Positions 17,011 to 25,938 of a stretch of 64,000 bases of DNA are shown here, in pieces. A program made the translations under genes and the position numbers. Numbering within the stretch: position 1 is the first letter of the stretch; every line of letters starts with the position of its first letter. The notes under the pieces are model-generated. The model saw only the letters and a program-made list of their open reading frames with translations. It was not told the DNA's origin and ran no database searches. This DNA is from UBA1141 sp963665155 (GTDB taxonomy: Bacteria; Chloroflexota; Dehalococcoidia; Lucifugimonadales; UBA3495): the NCBI GenBank assembly GCA_963665155.2, contig OY761986.2, forward strand, positions 1,798,001 to 1,862,000, read 5' to 3'.

Positions 17011-18185
17011 ACTGGCAAACCAACACCACTTGGGTTTTAACTCTAGCCTCGCTGAAAATGTGGTACCGGGACAAGCAGGCGATATTCTGGACCTTCTTCC
17101 TGCCTCTGGTGTTGATGGTAATATTCGGCGTGCTCAATTTTGGAGACTTTGGTTCGGTACAGTTGGGCGTGGTCGACCAAGCCCGTACCCCGGCGTCTCG
17201 CAGCATGATCAGCAGCCTGGAGAATGCCGAGGCAGTATCCCTTTTTCACCAGTCTGCCAGTGGCGATGCGCGAGTTGCGATTCTCGAAGAAGAAGAGCTG
17301 GCGTTGGAGGACGGAGACCGAGATTTAGTGGTAGTAATTCCGCCCGATTTTGGCCAGCCCGGTGGCCCGGTAACGGTGGAAGTCCTGTTCGACGTTAGCC
17401 AAAACCGGGAGGTGCAGATCGGCCAGACGGTTGTTCGCCAGATTCTCGACGAAATGACCTTCGCCTTGAATGAAGTGCCCTTCCGATTCGGCATCACAAC
17501 CCGACCGGTGTTCAACCGTGACCTGCGTTTTATCGACTTTCTCATGCCCGGCCTAGTCGCCATGTCGATTATGCAAATGGGCCTGTTCAGCGTGGCCTTC
17601 ACGTTTGTGCAGCTAAAGAACCGGGGAATCTTGCGTAGGTTGCTGGCCACGCCGGTGCACCCAGCAAGTTTTTTGTTTGGCCAGGTAGTGACCCGTTTGT
17701 CGGTATCTGTTCTTCAAACCCTGGTGCTGATTGCGGTGGCGGTATTCCTCTTCGACGTTGAAATTGTCGGCAACATTGCGTCGATACTGCTGCTGGCCCT
17801 CATTGGCGGAGGCGTTTTCGTCAGCATGGGTTTCGCAATCTCCGGTTGGGCCAAAAACGAGGAGGTGGCCGCCCCCATAGCCAACGTCGTTGCCCTGCCC
17901 ATGATGTTTTTGTCCATGGGTTTCGCAATCTCCGGTTGGGCCAAAAACGAGGAGGTGGCCGCCCCCATAGCCAACGTCGTTGGGGTGTTCTTCCCCCGCA
18001 GCGCAATGCCGGACATCCTGGAATCAATCACCGATTTTCTGCCCCTGACCTACCTAATCGACGCATTGCGAAACGTGTCCACCGATGGAGAAGCGCTGTG
18101 GTCCCAAGGCTGGAGCCTGCTGGGTTTGGGCGTGTGGCTGCTTATTACTTTTGTAGTGGCGGTGCGTTTGTTCAAGTGGGAGTAG
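17007..18185 (+). CDS. ABC-2 type exporter, permease, with internal duplication
   Basis: A 392-residue ABC-2 permease: one N-terminal membrane segment (TFFLPLVLMVIFGV), a large extracytoplasmic domain, then a C-terminal cluster of membrane helices starting at FIDFLMPGLVAMSIMQMGLF, with the cytoplasmic coupling segment KNRGILRRLLATPVHPASFLFGQ. ATG 17007 overlaps the ATPase stop. Oddity: a segment of 22 residues (start MGFAISGWAKNEE, about 274-295) recurs after ALPMMFLS, in front of GVFFPRSAMP. Normal relatives have it once, so the extra copy adds a re-entrant or helical segment and may disturb folding. Confidence 0.9.
   Translation: MNWQTNTTWVLTLASLKMWYRDKQAIFWTFFLPLVLMVIFGVLNFGDFGSVQLGVVDQARTPASRSMISSLENAEAVSLFHQSASGDARVAILEEEELALEDGDRDLVVVIPPDFGQPGGPVTVEVLFDVSQNREVQIGQTVVRQILDEMTFALNEVPFRFGITTRPVFNRDLRFIDFLMPGLVAMSIMQMGLFSVAFTFVQLKNRGILRRLLATPVHPASFLFGQVVTRLSVSVLQTLVLIAVAVFLFDVEIVGNIASILLLALIGGGVFVSMGFAISGWAKNEEVAAPIANVVALPMMFLSMGFAISGWAKNEEVAAPIANVVGVFFPRSAMPDILESITDFLPLTYLIDALRNVSTDGEALWSQGWSLLGLGVWLLITFVVAVRLFKWE
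17825..17982. repeat. In-frame 68-bp direct repeat inside the permease gene
   Basis: Bases 17825-17892 and 17915-17982 are identical over 68 positions, offset by exactly 90 bases (30 codons), with a 22-base spacer. The repeat keeps the reading frame. Perfect identity means it is recent, or an assembly artefact. Confidence 0.9.
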
Positions 18186-18231
18186 CTAAATCCCAGCCAA
18201 ATAGGCACCGGTTTGGCAATCGAGACGATCA

Positions 18232-19073
18232 TCATGACTTAGGAAATTTGCTTTGTATGTACTCTACCAAGGCGTCTCTGGAATCTGGAGATTCTAGGTA
18301 AAACCGCCAAATATGTGCGCACCAAGTGTCCCCGTAGAAATGACCCTCGATTTCTATACCTGTTGTACCCGGTCTTCCCCTACAAATAGTGCCCCAAAGC
18401 GTTGTGCTACGGTCACCTCGAACACCCGGCAGCAAACACTCTTTGAACTTTCCATCTTTAGGGAAAAGAAGTCGCTGGTCGGTTATTCCAAATCTGGCTT
18501 TCGAGCTCATTCGCAGACCGAAAAAAGAGCGACCCTTGACTGTAATGGGTACATCAAGCAATACCCTCTCGCCAAGGTAGAGGTCAAAGTTGTCCATGTA
18601 AAACTGCGTCGACTCTTTTGCAGCGCCAAAAACTGCGTGTAATTGATCCAATAACGACGGGTTTGGGCTATGTACCGTGGGTGCGACCTGTGGCAAGCCA
18701 AGCGGGCGTTCTGGCAGGGGGGAGGGCCGGTTATGTTGTCGGCCTTTCGAACCGGCCAGACCAATACTTGCCAAATCTGCGGTTCTCCCAAGAGGTCGAA
18801 CACGAACTCCACAACTCCAGCGGTATCACCCCGGCTAGACATTCCTTCGGGTTGCGAGCGGTCGTTGGGGTTCCAAAACCATAGCTCTATCCTGTATGAA
18901 TCTTCTCTTTGTTCTGAACTCTTTTCGGCCCAGGCTACTTCGTCCCAAGCTAGCCTCTCTTTGTACCCATCTTGATCTTGGCTAGCCATTTGGATCGACT
19001 TGAGCAAGGCTTGATCAATTGAGATATACCCAGGTGCCTCTCCAGTTAGCTCAAAGCCATCTTGCTTTGGCAT
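18232..19073 (-). pseudogene. Hypothetical protein, frameshifted in a C/G run
   Basis: The N-terminal part (from ATG 19073) reads MPKQDGFELTGEAPGYISIDQALLKSIQMASQDQDGYKERLAWDEVAWAE...VVEFVFDLLGEPQIWQVLVWPVRKADNITGPPP; the C-terminal part, in another frame, reads LPERPLGLPQVAPTVHSPNPSLLDQL...FYMDNFDLYLGERVLLDVPITVKGRSFFGLRMSSKARFGITDQRLLFPKD and ends at 18232. The switch is in the proline-rich linker at the run of six G on the plus strand (about 18717-18722). Together about 280 residues, two domains joined by a Pro-rich linker. The C-terminal half resembles a bacterial PH-like domain (GITDQRLLF). No specific function can be assigned. Confidence 0.6.
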
Positions 19074-19170
19074 TCGTCACCCCTAGTAATTACTGCCCAA
19101 ACCCGTGGACAGCCGAGATGGTTGTGTGATTTTTCACAATCTTACCACAGAGTCACAATTCATCAGAGCT

Positions 19171-19200
19171 TTGACCCTTGCCGTGCCATAAACCTAAAAT
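19171..19200 (+). promoter_or_regulatory. Probable promoter of ffh
   Basis: TTGACC (19171-19176) and TAAAAT (19195-19200) are separated by 18 bases, close to the sigma-70 consensus, about 75 bases before the ffh start. Confidence 0.5.
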
Positions 19201-19275
19201 CGAGATACACTAACATCACGAAAACTAGTTGAGCAGGGCCCTGACCATAAAGAACAGCGACTATTAGGAACAATA

Positions 19276-20613
19276 ATGTTTGACAATTTAACCGACAAGC
19301 TCAGCGGAATATTCCAGAAGTTGACTAGCAAGGGCCGGTTGACCGAAAAGGACATCGAAGAAGCCTTGGGGTTAGTCCGCCGTTCGCTGCTGGAAGCCGA
19401 CGTGAACTTCCGCGTGGCCCGGGACTTCGTGGCTGCTGTGAAGGAGCGATCATTGGGCTTCGACGTTATGGAAGCGCTGAATCCCGGCCAGCAGGTGATT
19501 AAAGTAGTCCACGAAGAGCTAACTTCCCTCCTTTCCAGCGGCAACCACCGTCTGGTCCCGTCAAGTCAACCGCCCAGCGTATTGATGCTGGTAGGATTGC
19601 AAGGTTCAGGCAAGACCACAACCGCCGCCAAGCTGGCCTTGGACTTACGGCGACAGGGGCACCGCTCATTGCTGGTGGCGGCCGATCTTCGCCGTCCGGC
19701 TGCTATTTTGCAACTGGAAACCCTGGGTAAACAATTGGACATTCCCGTTTACACGGAAGACCCTCAGTCGTCCACCCCGGCAAAGGTCGCCAAAGGGGGA
19801 GTCAAGCGGGCAACGGAGCTTGGCCTCACCTGGACCATCGTCGATACCGGAGGGCGCCTGCACATCGACGACGAGATGATGCAGGAAATGGAAGACGTAA
19901 AATCTGCGGTTTCCCCCCAAGAGATCCTCTTGGTGGTGGACTCCATGACCGGTCAGGACGCAGTCACCGCCGCCGATGAGTTTCACAAGCGGGTGAACCT
20001 CACCGGCCTGATTATGACCAAGATGGACGGCGACGCCCGAGGCGGCGCAGCACTGTCGGTGACCAGGGTGACCGGGGTGCCCATAAAGTACGTGGGCATG
20101 GGCGAACGTCCCGACGCATTGGAGCAGTTCCATCCCGACCGCATGGCTTCCCGCATTCTGGCCATGGGCGACGTTTTGACCCTTATCGAAAAAGCTCAGG
20201 AAGTGGTGGACGAGAAGCAGGCAAAAGAGATGGAGCGCAAGTTCCGTCAGGCCACCTTCGACCTTGAGGACTTCTTGCAGCAAATCCAGAGCGTGAAGAA
20301 AATGGGAACGCTGAGCCAGGTGATGGAAATGATCCCTGGGATGAACCAACTGACCAAGAAACTTCCCGCTGGCGCTTTAGAAGACGATGGTCAAATTAAG
20401 CGTATTGAGGCGATCATCCGTTCAATGACTCCTGAGGAGCGGCACAAACCCGAGATACTCAACGGCAGCCGACGCCGGCGCATCGCACAGGGAAGCGGCA
20501 CGACGCCTCAAGACATCAACCAACTGCTGAACCAGTTCCGGCAGACCCAAAAAATGGTCCGTCAGCTAACCAAGTCCCGCAACCCCAAAGCCTTGATGAA
20601 CATGTTCAAGTAA
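19276..20613 (+). CDS. ffh: Signal recognition particle protein Ffh
   Basis: SRP54 GTPase that binds signal sequences and 4.5S/SRP RNA to target membrane proteins. N domain (MFDNLTDKLSGIFQKL), G domain with the P-loop GLQGSGKTTTAAK (107-119), DTGGRLHIDDEMM, TKMDGDARGGAALS and the methionine-rich M domain (KKMGTLSQVMEMIPGM, MTPEERHKPEILNGSRRRRIAQGSGTT with the RNA-binding arginines). 445 residues, full length. ATG 19276 follows AGGAACAAT. It converges with the alkA-like gene 26 bases downstream. Confidence 0.97.
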   Translation: MFDNLTDKLSGIFQKLTSKGRLTEKDIEEALGLVRRSLLEADVNFRVARDFVAAVKERSLGFDVMEALNPGQQVIKVVHEELTSLLSSGNHRLVPSSQPPSVLMLVGLQGSGKTTTAAKLALDLRRQGHRSLLVAADLRRPAAILQLETLGKQLDIPVYTEDPQSSTPAKVAKGGVKRATELGLTWTIVDTGGRLHIDDEMMQEMEDVKSAVSPQEILLVVDSMTGQDAVTAADEFHKRVNLTGLIMTKMDGDARGGAALSVTRVTGVPIKYVGMGERPDALEQFHPDRMASRILAMGDVLTLIEKAQEVVDEKQAKEMERKFRQATFDLEDFLQQIQSVKKMGTLSQVMEMIPGMNQLTKKLPAGALEDDGQIKRIEAIIRSMTPEERHKPEILNGSRRRRIAQGSGTTPQDINQLLNQFRQTQKMVRQLTKSRNPKALMNMFK

Positions 20614-20639
20614 ATGGGAACCTACGCCTAGATGGTACC

Positions 20640-21560
20640 CTACGCCGCTCCGCTGCGCATCGCAGCGAACAAGTACAACGTGGCGTAGGTGCGCCAGGGT
20701 GACCAGCGTTGGGCGAACTCATCAACTTGAGCGTCATTGACCTCCGATCCACTAAAGTAGACCCGGGAGACCACCCGGCGCAGGGCAAGGTCTCCCAACG
20801 GTAGAGCATCGGGCCTGCCTAGTGCCCTGATCAAGACCCATTGGGCGGTCCAGATCCCAACGCCTCTTAACGCCACCATCTTCAGTACAACTTCCTCATC
20901 GGACATCCGGTGCAACGACTCGAAGCCATCGGGAGCAAAGTCCAGAGACGCCTCGGATATTCCCTTCACGTACTCCGCCTTGCGTTGGCTCAGTTTCATG
21001 GCCCGCAATTGCTCAACGGATAATGCGCCTAGGGTATTGGGACGGGGAAAAGCGTAAAAGTCCTGACCTTCGAATGTTTGCCTGGGGCCATGAGTTTCGA
21101 TAATCAGCGTCCGGATGATCCGGGCGACATTGGTGGCGATCTGCTGGCCCACTATCGCTAAAACCAATGATTCGTACACCGTGGCGGTATGGGGCAGGTG
21201 CAATCCGTGAAACTGGTTCACGATTGACAGAAGGGCAGCATCTTCTTTCACCGCTTCATAGAAGGGCGCCAAGTCCTGTCCCGTGCCCAGTAGCCAGGCC
21301 ACTTGCCCCGCTGCCAACTCGATATCCTCGGGACGCAAGTGATCGGCTTGCAAATCCACCACCAACTCTGGTTCCTCCACGCTGCCCACCGACCGCACAG
21401 TCGCCAAGACTAATCTCCCTTCCACGTCCAGCAACCGCCGGTACACCCCGTCGGTCAGGGAGTCCGAACCGTAGCGTCCTTGGAAGTAGGTGTGGTAGCC
21501 AGCAGTCAGATCGAAATCGAAGGGGGCCACCGGCTTGATGGTGGTTACAGCCTTGTCCAT
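20640..21560 (-). CDS. AlkA-like DNA-3-methyladenine glycosylase II
   Basis: Base-excision enzyme that removes alkylated bases. The 306-residue protein has an N-terminal AlkA_N-like region, LVLAIVGQQIATNVARIIR, the helix-hairpin-helix LRGVGIWTAQWVLIRALGRPDALPLGD (231-257) and the catalytic Asp257 in PLGDLALRR. The motif spacing fits HhH-GPD glycosylases of the AlkA branch rather than EndoIII (no C-terminal iron-sulfur cysteines). ATG 21560; it runs toward ffh and sits near two other DNA/RNA-repair-like genes on the same strand. Confidence 0.88.
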   Translation of the reverse strand: MDKAVTTIKPVAPFDFDLTAGYHTYFQGRYGSDSLTDGVYRRLLDVEGRLVLATVRSVGSVEEPELVVDLQADHLRPEDIELAAGQVAWLLGTGQDLAPFYEAVKEDAALLSIVNQFHGLHLPHTATVYESLVLAIVGQQIATNVARIIRTLIIETHGPRQTFEGQDFYAFPRPNTLGALSVEQLRAMKLSQRKAEYVKGISEASLDFAPDGFESLHRMSDEEVVLKMVALRGVGIWTAQWVLIRALGRPDALPLGDLALRRVVSRVYFSGSEVNDAQVDEFAQRWSPWRTYATLYLFAAMRSGAA

Positions 21561-21652
21561 AAAAAAATGTCCTTCACTGGGAAAACCCTCAGATTGGCCC
21601 TATCCGGTCTGGAATTAGGTGGCGTTTTCTCCGATACGAAAATGAAAGTCGA

Positions 21653-22190
21653 TCAGTCCCGAACGCCTTTTAACAAAGCTGTTGCCATAGTGGTGTAGGT
21701 CGTGCCTGCAGGGCCAAAATGGGTCTGTATAAACCCCACGGACTCAACCAACCACGGTTCCGTCGCTCCGATGTCCTGGCCGGACATTACCAAGGAGATG
21801 CTCCGACGGGTCCGGTCCGAGATATTCTCCCGCACCCTCCCCAGAGTCAAATGTGGGTTAAATGACCTTCGGTCTTTGGGAAAACCAACTCTACCAACTC
21901 CTTCTCGGTTGCTTCCTGAAGCTCCGTTAGACGGGCCATATCCCCTGCCACTCCGGCCCACAAGACTCGCGGTTTATTCTGATTGGGGAACATCCCCAAC
22001 CCGGACAAACCTATCCGGAATGGCAATATCTGTGCCGCCGCCCGCCCCATTGATTCAGCGACAACGGATGCTTTGCTGGGGTCGATATCCACCGGACGCC
22101 CTCAGTAAGCTTGCTGCTCAATGCCTCCATAACATCCGACAACACCAGCTTGTCAGGCGGAGGAATCGGCGCGGCTATGAACACTCTTAT
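21653..22190 (-). pseudogene. RNA 2',3'-cyclic phosphodiesterase (LigT/ThpR family), decayed
   Basis: The order of motifs matches ThpR: IRVFIAAPIPPPDKLVLSDVMEALSSKLTEGVRWIS (22190 down), then DIDPSKASVVAESMGRAAAQILPFRIGLSGLGMFPNQNKPRVLWAGV, then FNPHLTLGRVREN with the second HxTL motif, ending at 21653. Three faults are visible: the expected ATG is ATA (22188-22190, giving IRVFIA for MRVFIA); the piece with the first HxTL motif between VRWIS and GDIDPSK is missing with a frame change; and another frame change lies between VFPKTEGH and FNPHLTL. With one catalytic His lost the product would be inactive. Confidence 0.75.
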
Positions 22191-22222
22191 GGCTTTTTCT
22201 GACGGGTTGGCGGGCGATTAAC

Positions 22223-22762
22223 TCACGGAGAAAGCTCCAGGCGCAAGCTCTGCAGCCGATCGTACCAATGAGCCAAGTCGTCCAGAGAATACTTTGCATT
22301 GGCCGGACTGGGGTTGGGGAGCACGAACACCAAGGTGTGTCCAATCTTTCGCTCTTGCAACCCCAAGTCCAGTTTTCCCTCAACCCCTTCAGCATTCTTC
22401 AGGTACGCCCGGTAGCCCATCATGCCGTGGAAGGCGGCAATTCTGGGTTGGTAGCGGAGCAATTTTTCTTTCAGGACGGGCGACCAACTACGATAGTCCG
22501 CTGCCTTTAGCCCAGAACCTTGCCTGGTGGGCCGCTTTACCACATCGGTGAATCCTATTCCATCGTGGAGCAGGGCGGCGTCATCCTCCGGCCCAGCCTC
22601 TCGGTCTATCAATTTGGACTTGCTTAAGGCGGCCCAGAACCGGTTTCTGGGATTAGCGAAATAGTGTCCGACCTCAACGGAGTACACCGAAGGGTTCAGG
22701 CCTACAAAAACGATGTCCAACCCTTCTTGTAAGTGATCGGGGAGTGTCTCGAAATCTTCCAA
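22223..22762 (-). CDS. mug: Mug/TDG-type mismatch-specific uracil/thymine DNA glycosylase
   Basis: Removes uracil or thymine from G:U/G:T mismatches. The motif GLDIVFVGLNPSVYSVEVGHYFANPRNRFWAALSKS contains the family signature GxNPG/S...GHHFAxPxNxFW, and the second motif is FVLPNPSPANAKYSLDDLAHWYDRL (family LPNPSGLN/P). I choose TTG 22762 (MEDFETLPDHL...), because the longer frame upstream only reads through a dispersed repeat. About 179 residues, normal for Mug. A ribosome-binding site AAGGGG lies upstream. Confidence 0.88.
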   Translation of the reverse strand: MEDFETLPDHLQEGLDIVFVGLNPSVYSVEVGHYFANPRNRFWAALSKSKLIDREAGPEDDAALLHDGIGFTDVVKRPTRQGSGLKAADYRSWSPVLKEKLLRYQPRIAAFHGMMGYRAYLKNAEGVEGKLDLGLQERKIGHTLVFVLPNPSPANAKYSLDDLAHWYDRLQSLRLELSP

Positions 22763-22812
22763 AACCCGTGAACCCCTTCTGGCAAAATTTTGGCGGCTTC
22801 TATATGGTCGCC

Positions 22813-22870
22813 CCCATCCCTTCAGCGAGTTCAGGACGGGCCTAGCCTTCCCCCGAAATGGGGGAAGGGG
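22813..22870 (-). repeat. Dispersed ~58-bp intergenic repeat, copy 2
   Basis: Inverse-orientation relative of 380-438; it carries CCTTCCCCC-GAAAT-GGGGGAAGG, a nine-pair hairpin. It lies between the mug-like gene and the amidohydrolase gene. Confidence 0.55.
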
Positions 22871-22905
22871 CCAATCCGATCTCAGGCCGCCCTGCCTGAT
22901 CAAAA

Positions 22906-23745
22906 CTATATGCCCAGAAGCCTCGCTGCGTTGCCAGCCAATATCGCCTCTTTGTCCGCCTGTTTCAGGTTTGCCTCGTCTATGTAATTGAGGAGACGTT
23001 TCGGCTGAATCAACGGGTAATCGGTGCCGAAGAGAATTTTCTCCGCGCCGATGAGGCCGACGACTGTAGGCAGAACATCCGGGCGGTACAAAAATGGCGA
23101 TACCGCAGTATCGAAGTAAACGTTTTTTATCACTTCCGGCACCTCGGGCATAAGAGCGTAGAAGGGCAAGCCGCCACCCCAATGAGCGCAAATTATTGTG
23201 TTGTCTGGGAAATTCTCAATGAACCGGTATAGCTTATCCGGCGTAGTATGGCCCTTTCCAGGGTATTGATGCCCCACCGGCTCCGAAGAATGAATCACCA
23301 ATGGCATGCCGAATCGCCGGGCCGCATCCATGATAGGCGCCATTAAAGCTTTATCTGTTATGTCAAACGCTTGGGAGTCAGGATGGAGTTCGCCGATACC
23401 TACCGCTCCCGCTAGGGCGCAGCGCTCTATCTCCATCACCGCAGCATCGCCCCATGAAGGGTTCACCGAGCAAAAGGCGCTCAACCTGTCCGCATGGGAT
23501 AACGCTGATTCGATTAGATAATCATTGGCTTCTCTGGAAACGTCCTCGCCAGCCCAGCCAAATCCCATGATCACGGCTTTGGAAACGCCACCCTCGTCCA
23601 TTGCAGCCAGCAAATCAGTCGCCGTGGCCATTCGAGCATTTGGATTAGCGAAGAGGTCGGCGAACGTGGCGTCTTGATCAAGCAGGGAGGACCGGCGATT
23701 GCGAAAATCCGGAGGCAACACATGACAGTGGGCATCGATCAACAA
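22906..23745 (-). CDS. Amidohydrolase 2 / TIM-barrel metal-dependent hydrolase
   Basis: A 279-residue TIM-barrel hydrolase or decarboxylase. Metal ligands are visible in LIDAHCHVLPPDF (4-13, HxH), in MPLVIHSSEPVGHQYPG (central His), in TIICAHWGGGLPFYALMPE (His after strand 6) and in ILFGTDYPLIQPKRL (catalytic Asp after strand 8). The pattern is that of COG2159-type enzymes that act on cyclic or aromatic acids and amides; the substrate is not readable. ATG 23745 begins exactly at the first strand, as is usual. Confidence 0.9.
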   Translation of the reverse strand: MLIDAHCHVLPPDFRNRRSSLLDQDATFADLFANPNARMATATDLLAAMDEGGVSKAVIMGFGWAGEDVSREANDYLIESALSHADRLSAFCSVNPSWGDAAVMEIERCALAGAVGIGELHPDSQAFDITDKALMAPIMDAARRFGMPLVIHSSEPVGHQYPGKGHTTPDKLYRFIENFPDNTIICAHWGGGLPFYALMPEVPEVIKNVYFDTAVSPFLYRPDVLPTVVGLIGAEKILFGTDYPLIQPKRLLNYIDEANLKQADKEAILAGNAARLLGI

Positions 23746-24075
23746 GAGTGAATCCTACTAATACCGTCCAAGTAAACCCGCTCCCTCTCGGCCTTCCAAC
23801 CGGTCTTGATTACACTTTTACTAACACGACCCTAAGTACGGCCCTCGCCATTCACCCAAGCGGTCGGCTTGCGGCCTCATAGGTTGATATTGGTTATAGC
23901 GACGCAATTATAGGTTCGATATACTTAGATTGCCACTATGTATCTTGGACACACAAGCTAGACACTCAAGCAAACTGGGCTTATAATTTTGGCGCTAATC
24001 CCCACCTGCGTTGAACCCCTGTGTCGCCCGAATATCAGGCAGCGTGGGTTAATTTATTCGCTTGGAGGACTCAAG
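23746..24075. other. Divergent intergenic region between amidohydrolase and transketolase genes
   Basis: No credible frame. The part just before 24076 carries GGAGG (24064-24068), which decides the TTG start of the transketolase N-terminal subunit. A longer frame extends back to 23989 but has no ribosome-binding site. Confidence 0.5.
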
Positions 24076-24951
24076 TTGGCGGCAACCGCCACTGGCAATA
24101 ACACCCGAAGAAACGGAGCAAGAGGACTCTCAAACAAGGCCAAAGACGATGTGTCGGACCTGCAGGCCATTGCCCTAGAGTTGCGCCGGGATATTATCCA
24201 GACCATATTCACCGCAGGCAGTGGTCATCCGGGAGGTTCCCTCTCGGAGTTGGATATCTTGGTTTCCTTATATTTTCGCATGATGCGTCACGACTCGGCA
24301 GACCCCGGCTGGGCCGATCGCGATCGTTTAGTCCTGAGCAAAGGCCATGCGTCTCCCGGCCTTTACTGCGTCCTGGCCAAAGCCGGATACATTGATCACG
24401 AGGAGTTGTCCACCTTCCGCAAGTTGGACAGTCGGCTTCAAGGGCACGCCCATCCGATGACCCCCGGCGTAGAAATGAATTCCGGTTCTCTGGGCATGGG
24501 GCTCTCTTTTGCCTTGGGATGCGCATTGGCAGCCAAGTTGGACAATAGAGACTCGCTGGTTTACGCCATTCTAGGAGACGGCGAGTGCGACGAGGGAGAA
24601 GTTTGGGAAGCTGCCATGTCAGCGGTGCACCACAACGCCAGCAATCTCATTGCCATTGTCGACAGGAACCGGATACAAAATGACCGGTTCACCGAGCAGG
24701 CAATGAACTTGGAGCCATTCCCGCAAAAGTGGAGGGCTTTCGGATGGCGGGTTATTGAAACCGACGGCCATGATTACCCTTCGCTGCTCTCGGCCATAAG
24801 TCGCGCCGGTCAACGGCGCACCCGTCCCACAGTAATCATTGCCCACACGGTTAAGGGAAAAGGCGTCAGCTTCATGGAGAACAACCCCGGCTTCCATGGC
24901 CGCGCTCCCAACAAAGACGAGTTCGAGCAAGCTATGAAGGAGTTGGCCTGA
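24076..24951 (+). CDS. Transketolase, N-terminal (TPP-binding) subunit
   Basis: Half of a split transketolase, which moves two-carbon units between sugar phosphates. It contains GHPGGSLSELDILVSLYF (substrate/TPP site), DRLVLSKGHASPGLYCVLAKAG, MNSGSLGMGLSFALGCALAAK, the thiamine-pyrophosphate Mg site GDGECDEGEVWEAAMSA...LIAIVDRNRIQNDRF and HTVKGKGVSFMEN. TTG 24076 is chosen because GGAGG lies seven bases upstream. 291 residues, typical of archaeal-type split subunits. The stop TGA overlaps the ATG of the C-terminal subunit (TGATG). Confidence 0.93.
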   Translation: MAATATGNNTRRNGARGLSNKAKDDVSDLQAIALELRRDIIQTIFTAGSGHPGGSLSELDILVSLYFRMMRHDSADPGWADRDRLVLSKGHASPGLYCVLAKAGYIDHEELSTFRKLDSRLQGHAHPMTPGVEMNSGSLGMGLSFALGCALAAKLDNRDSLVYAILGDGECDEGEVWEAAMSAVHHNASNLIAIVDRNRIQNDRFTEQAMNLEPFPQKWRAFGWRVIETDGHDYPSLLSAISRAGQRRTRPTVIIAHTVKGKGVSFMENNPGFHGRAPNKDEFEQAMKELA

Positions 24952-25901
24952 TGGTTGCCCAGAGAGAAATGGCCTCAACCCGGGAAACCTATGGCCGCAC
25001 GTTGCTGGAATTAGCTGATACGTTTCCGGACTTAGTCGTATTGGGTGGCGACCTCAACGTATCGGTGTTTACCCATTTGTGGCGGGACCAATACCCCGAC
25101 CGATTCTTTGACTTCGGCCCTGCAGAACAAAACATGGTTGGTGTTGGGGCGGGACTAGCCGCTTCGGGCAAGATACCATTTGTTAGCACTTTTGCCGTAT
25201 TCGGCGTCGGCCGTCCCTTCGACCAGTTGCGGGTGCTGGTGGCCCAGTCTCACCTGAACCTGAAATTGGTTTGCACACATGCTGGCATTATGACCGGCGA
25301 AGATGGGATGTCGGCACACGGCATTGAAGACCTGGCCTTGGCCTGCTCTCTGGCCGGATTTACCGTGGTAGTCCCAGCCGACTCACCTGAAACCGCCCAA
25401 GCGGTTCGTGCCGCAGCGGAAACCGACGGACCTTTTTACATCCGACTGTCCCGGGCCGCAACGCCGGTTATCCACGACGGTTCTTACAAGTTCGAAGTCG
25501 GCCGGGCTGAAACTTTGCGACAGGGCCAAGACTTAACCATCATAGCCACTGGTGTCATGACATCGGTCGCGCTGGATGCCGCTGAGCTGCTCGCTCAATC
25601 GGGAGTGCAGGCGCGAGTTTTGCACATGGGCACCATGAAACCCACCGACGAAGCGGCAATAATTGCCGCCGCACGGGAAACCGGAGCAATAGTCACCGCA
25701 GAAGAGCACTACATCCACGGCGGCTTGGGAAGCATCGTCGGTCAAGTGGTTGGACGTCACCATCCCGTACCTCTGGAGATGGTGGCGCTTCAAGGTTACG
25801 CTGTATCTGGTAAGGCTGAAGAACTAATGGTCAGGTGTGGCCTCAGCCCGGAGCACGTGCGTGCCGCTGCCGATGCGGTTCTTAGCCGGAAAAAGGCCTG
25901 A
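24951..25901 (+). CDS. Transketolase, C-terminal subunit
   Basis: Pyrimidine-binding and C-terminal domains of the split enzyme: REMASTRETYGRTLLELADTFPDLVVLGGDLNVS, FDFGPAEQNMVGVGAGLAASGKIPFVSTFAVF (catalytic Glu in AEQN), HAGIMTGEDGMSAHGIEDLAL, and a C-terminal domain with EEHYIHGGLGSIVGQ. 316 residues. ATG 24951 shares a base with the upstream stop; ATG 24969 is an alternative. Both subunits together equal one full transketolase or DXS-like enzyme; the AHGIEDLAL motif favours transketolase. The peroxiredoxin-like selenogene follows and may share the transcript. Confidence 0.93.
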   Translation: MVAQREMASTRETYGRTLLELADTFPDLVVLGGDLNVSVFTHLWRDQYPDRFFDFGPAEQNMVGVGAGLAASGKIPFVSTFAVFGVGRPFDQLRVLVAQSHLNLKLVCTHAGIMTGEDGMSAHGIEDLALACSLAGFTVVVPADSPETAQAVRAAAETDGPFYIRLSRAATPVIHDGSYKFEVGRAETLRQGQDLTIIATGVMTSVALDAAELLAQSGVQARVLHMGTMKPTDEAAIIAAARETGAIVTAEEHYIHGGLGSIVGQVVGRHHPVPLEMVALQGYAVSGKAEELMVRCGLSPEHVRAAADAVLSRKKA

Positions 25902-25938
25902 GCCGCGAATTCAAGGACTTGGGCGAAAGGCCCTGAAG

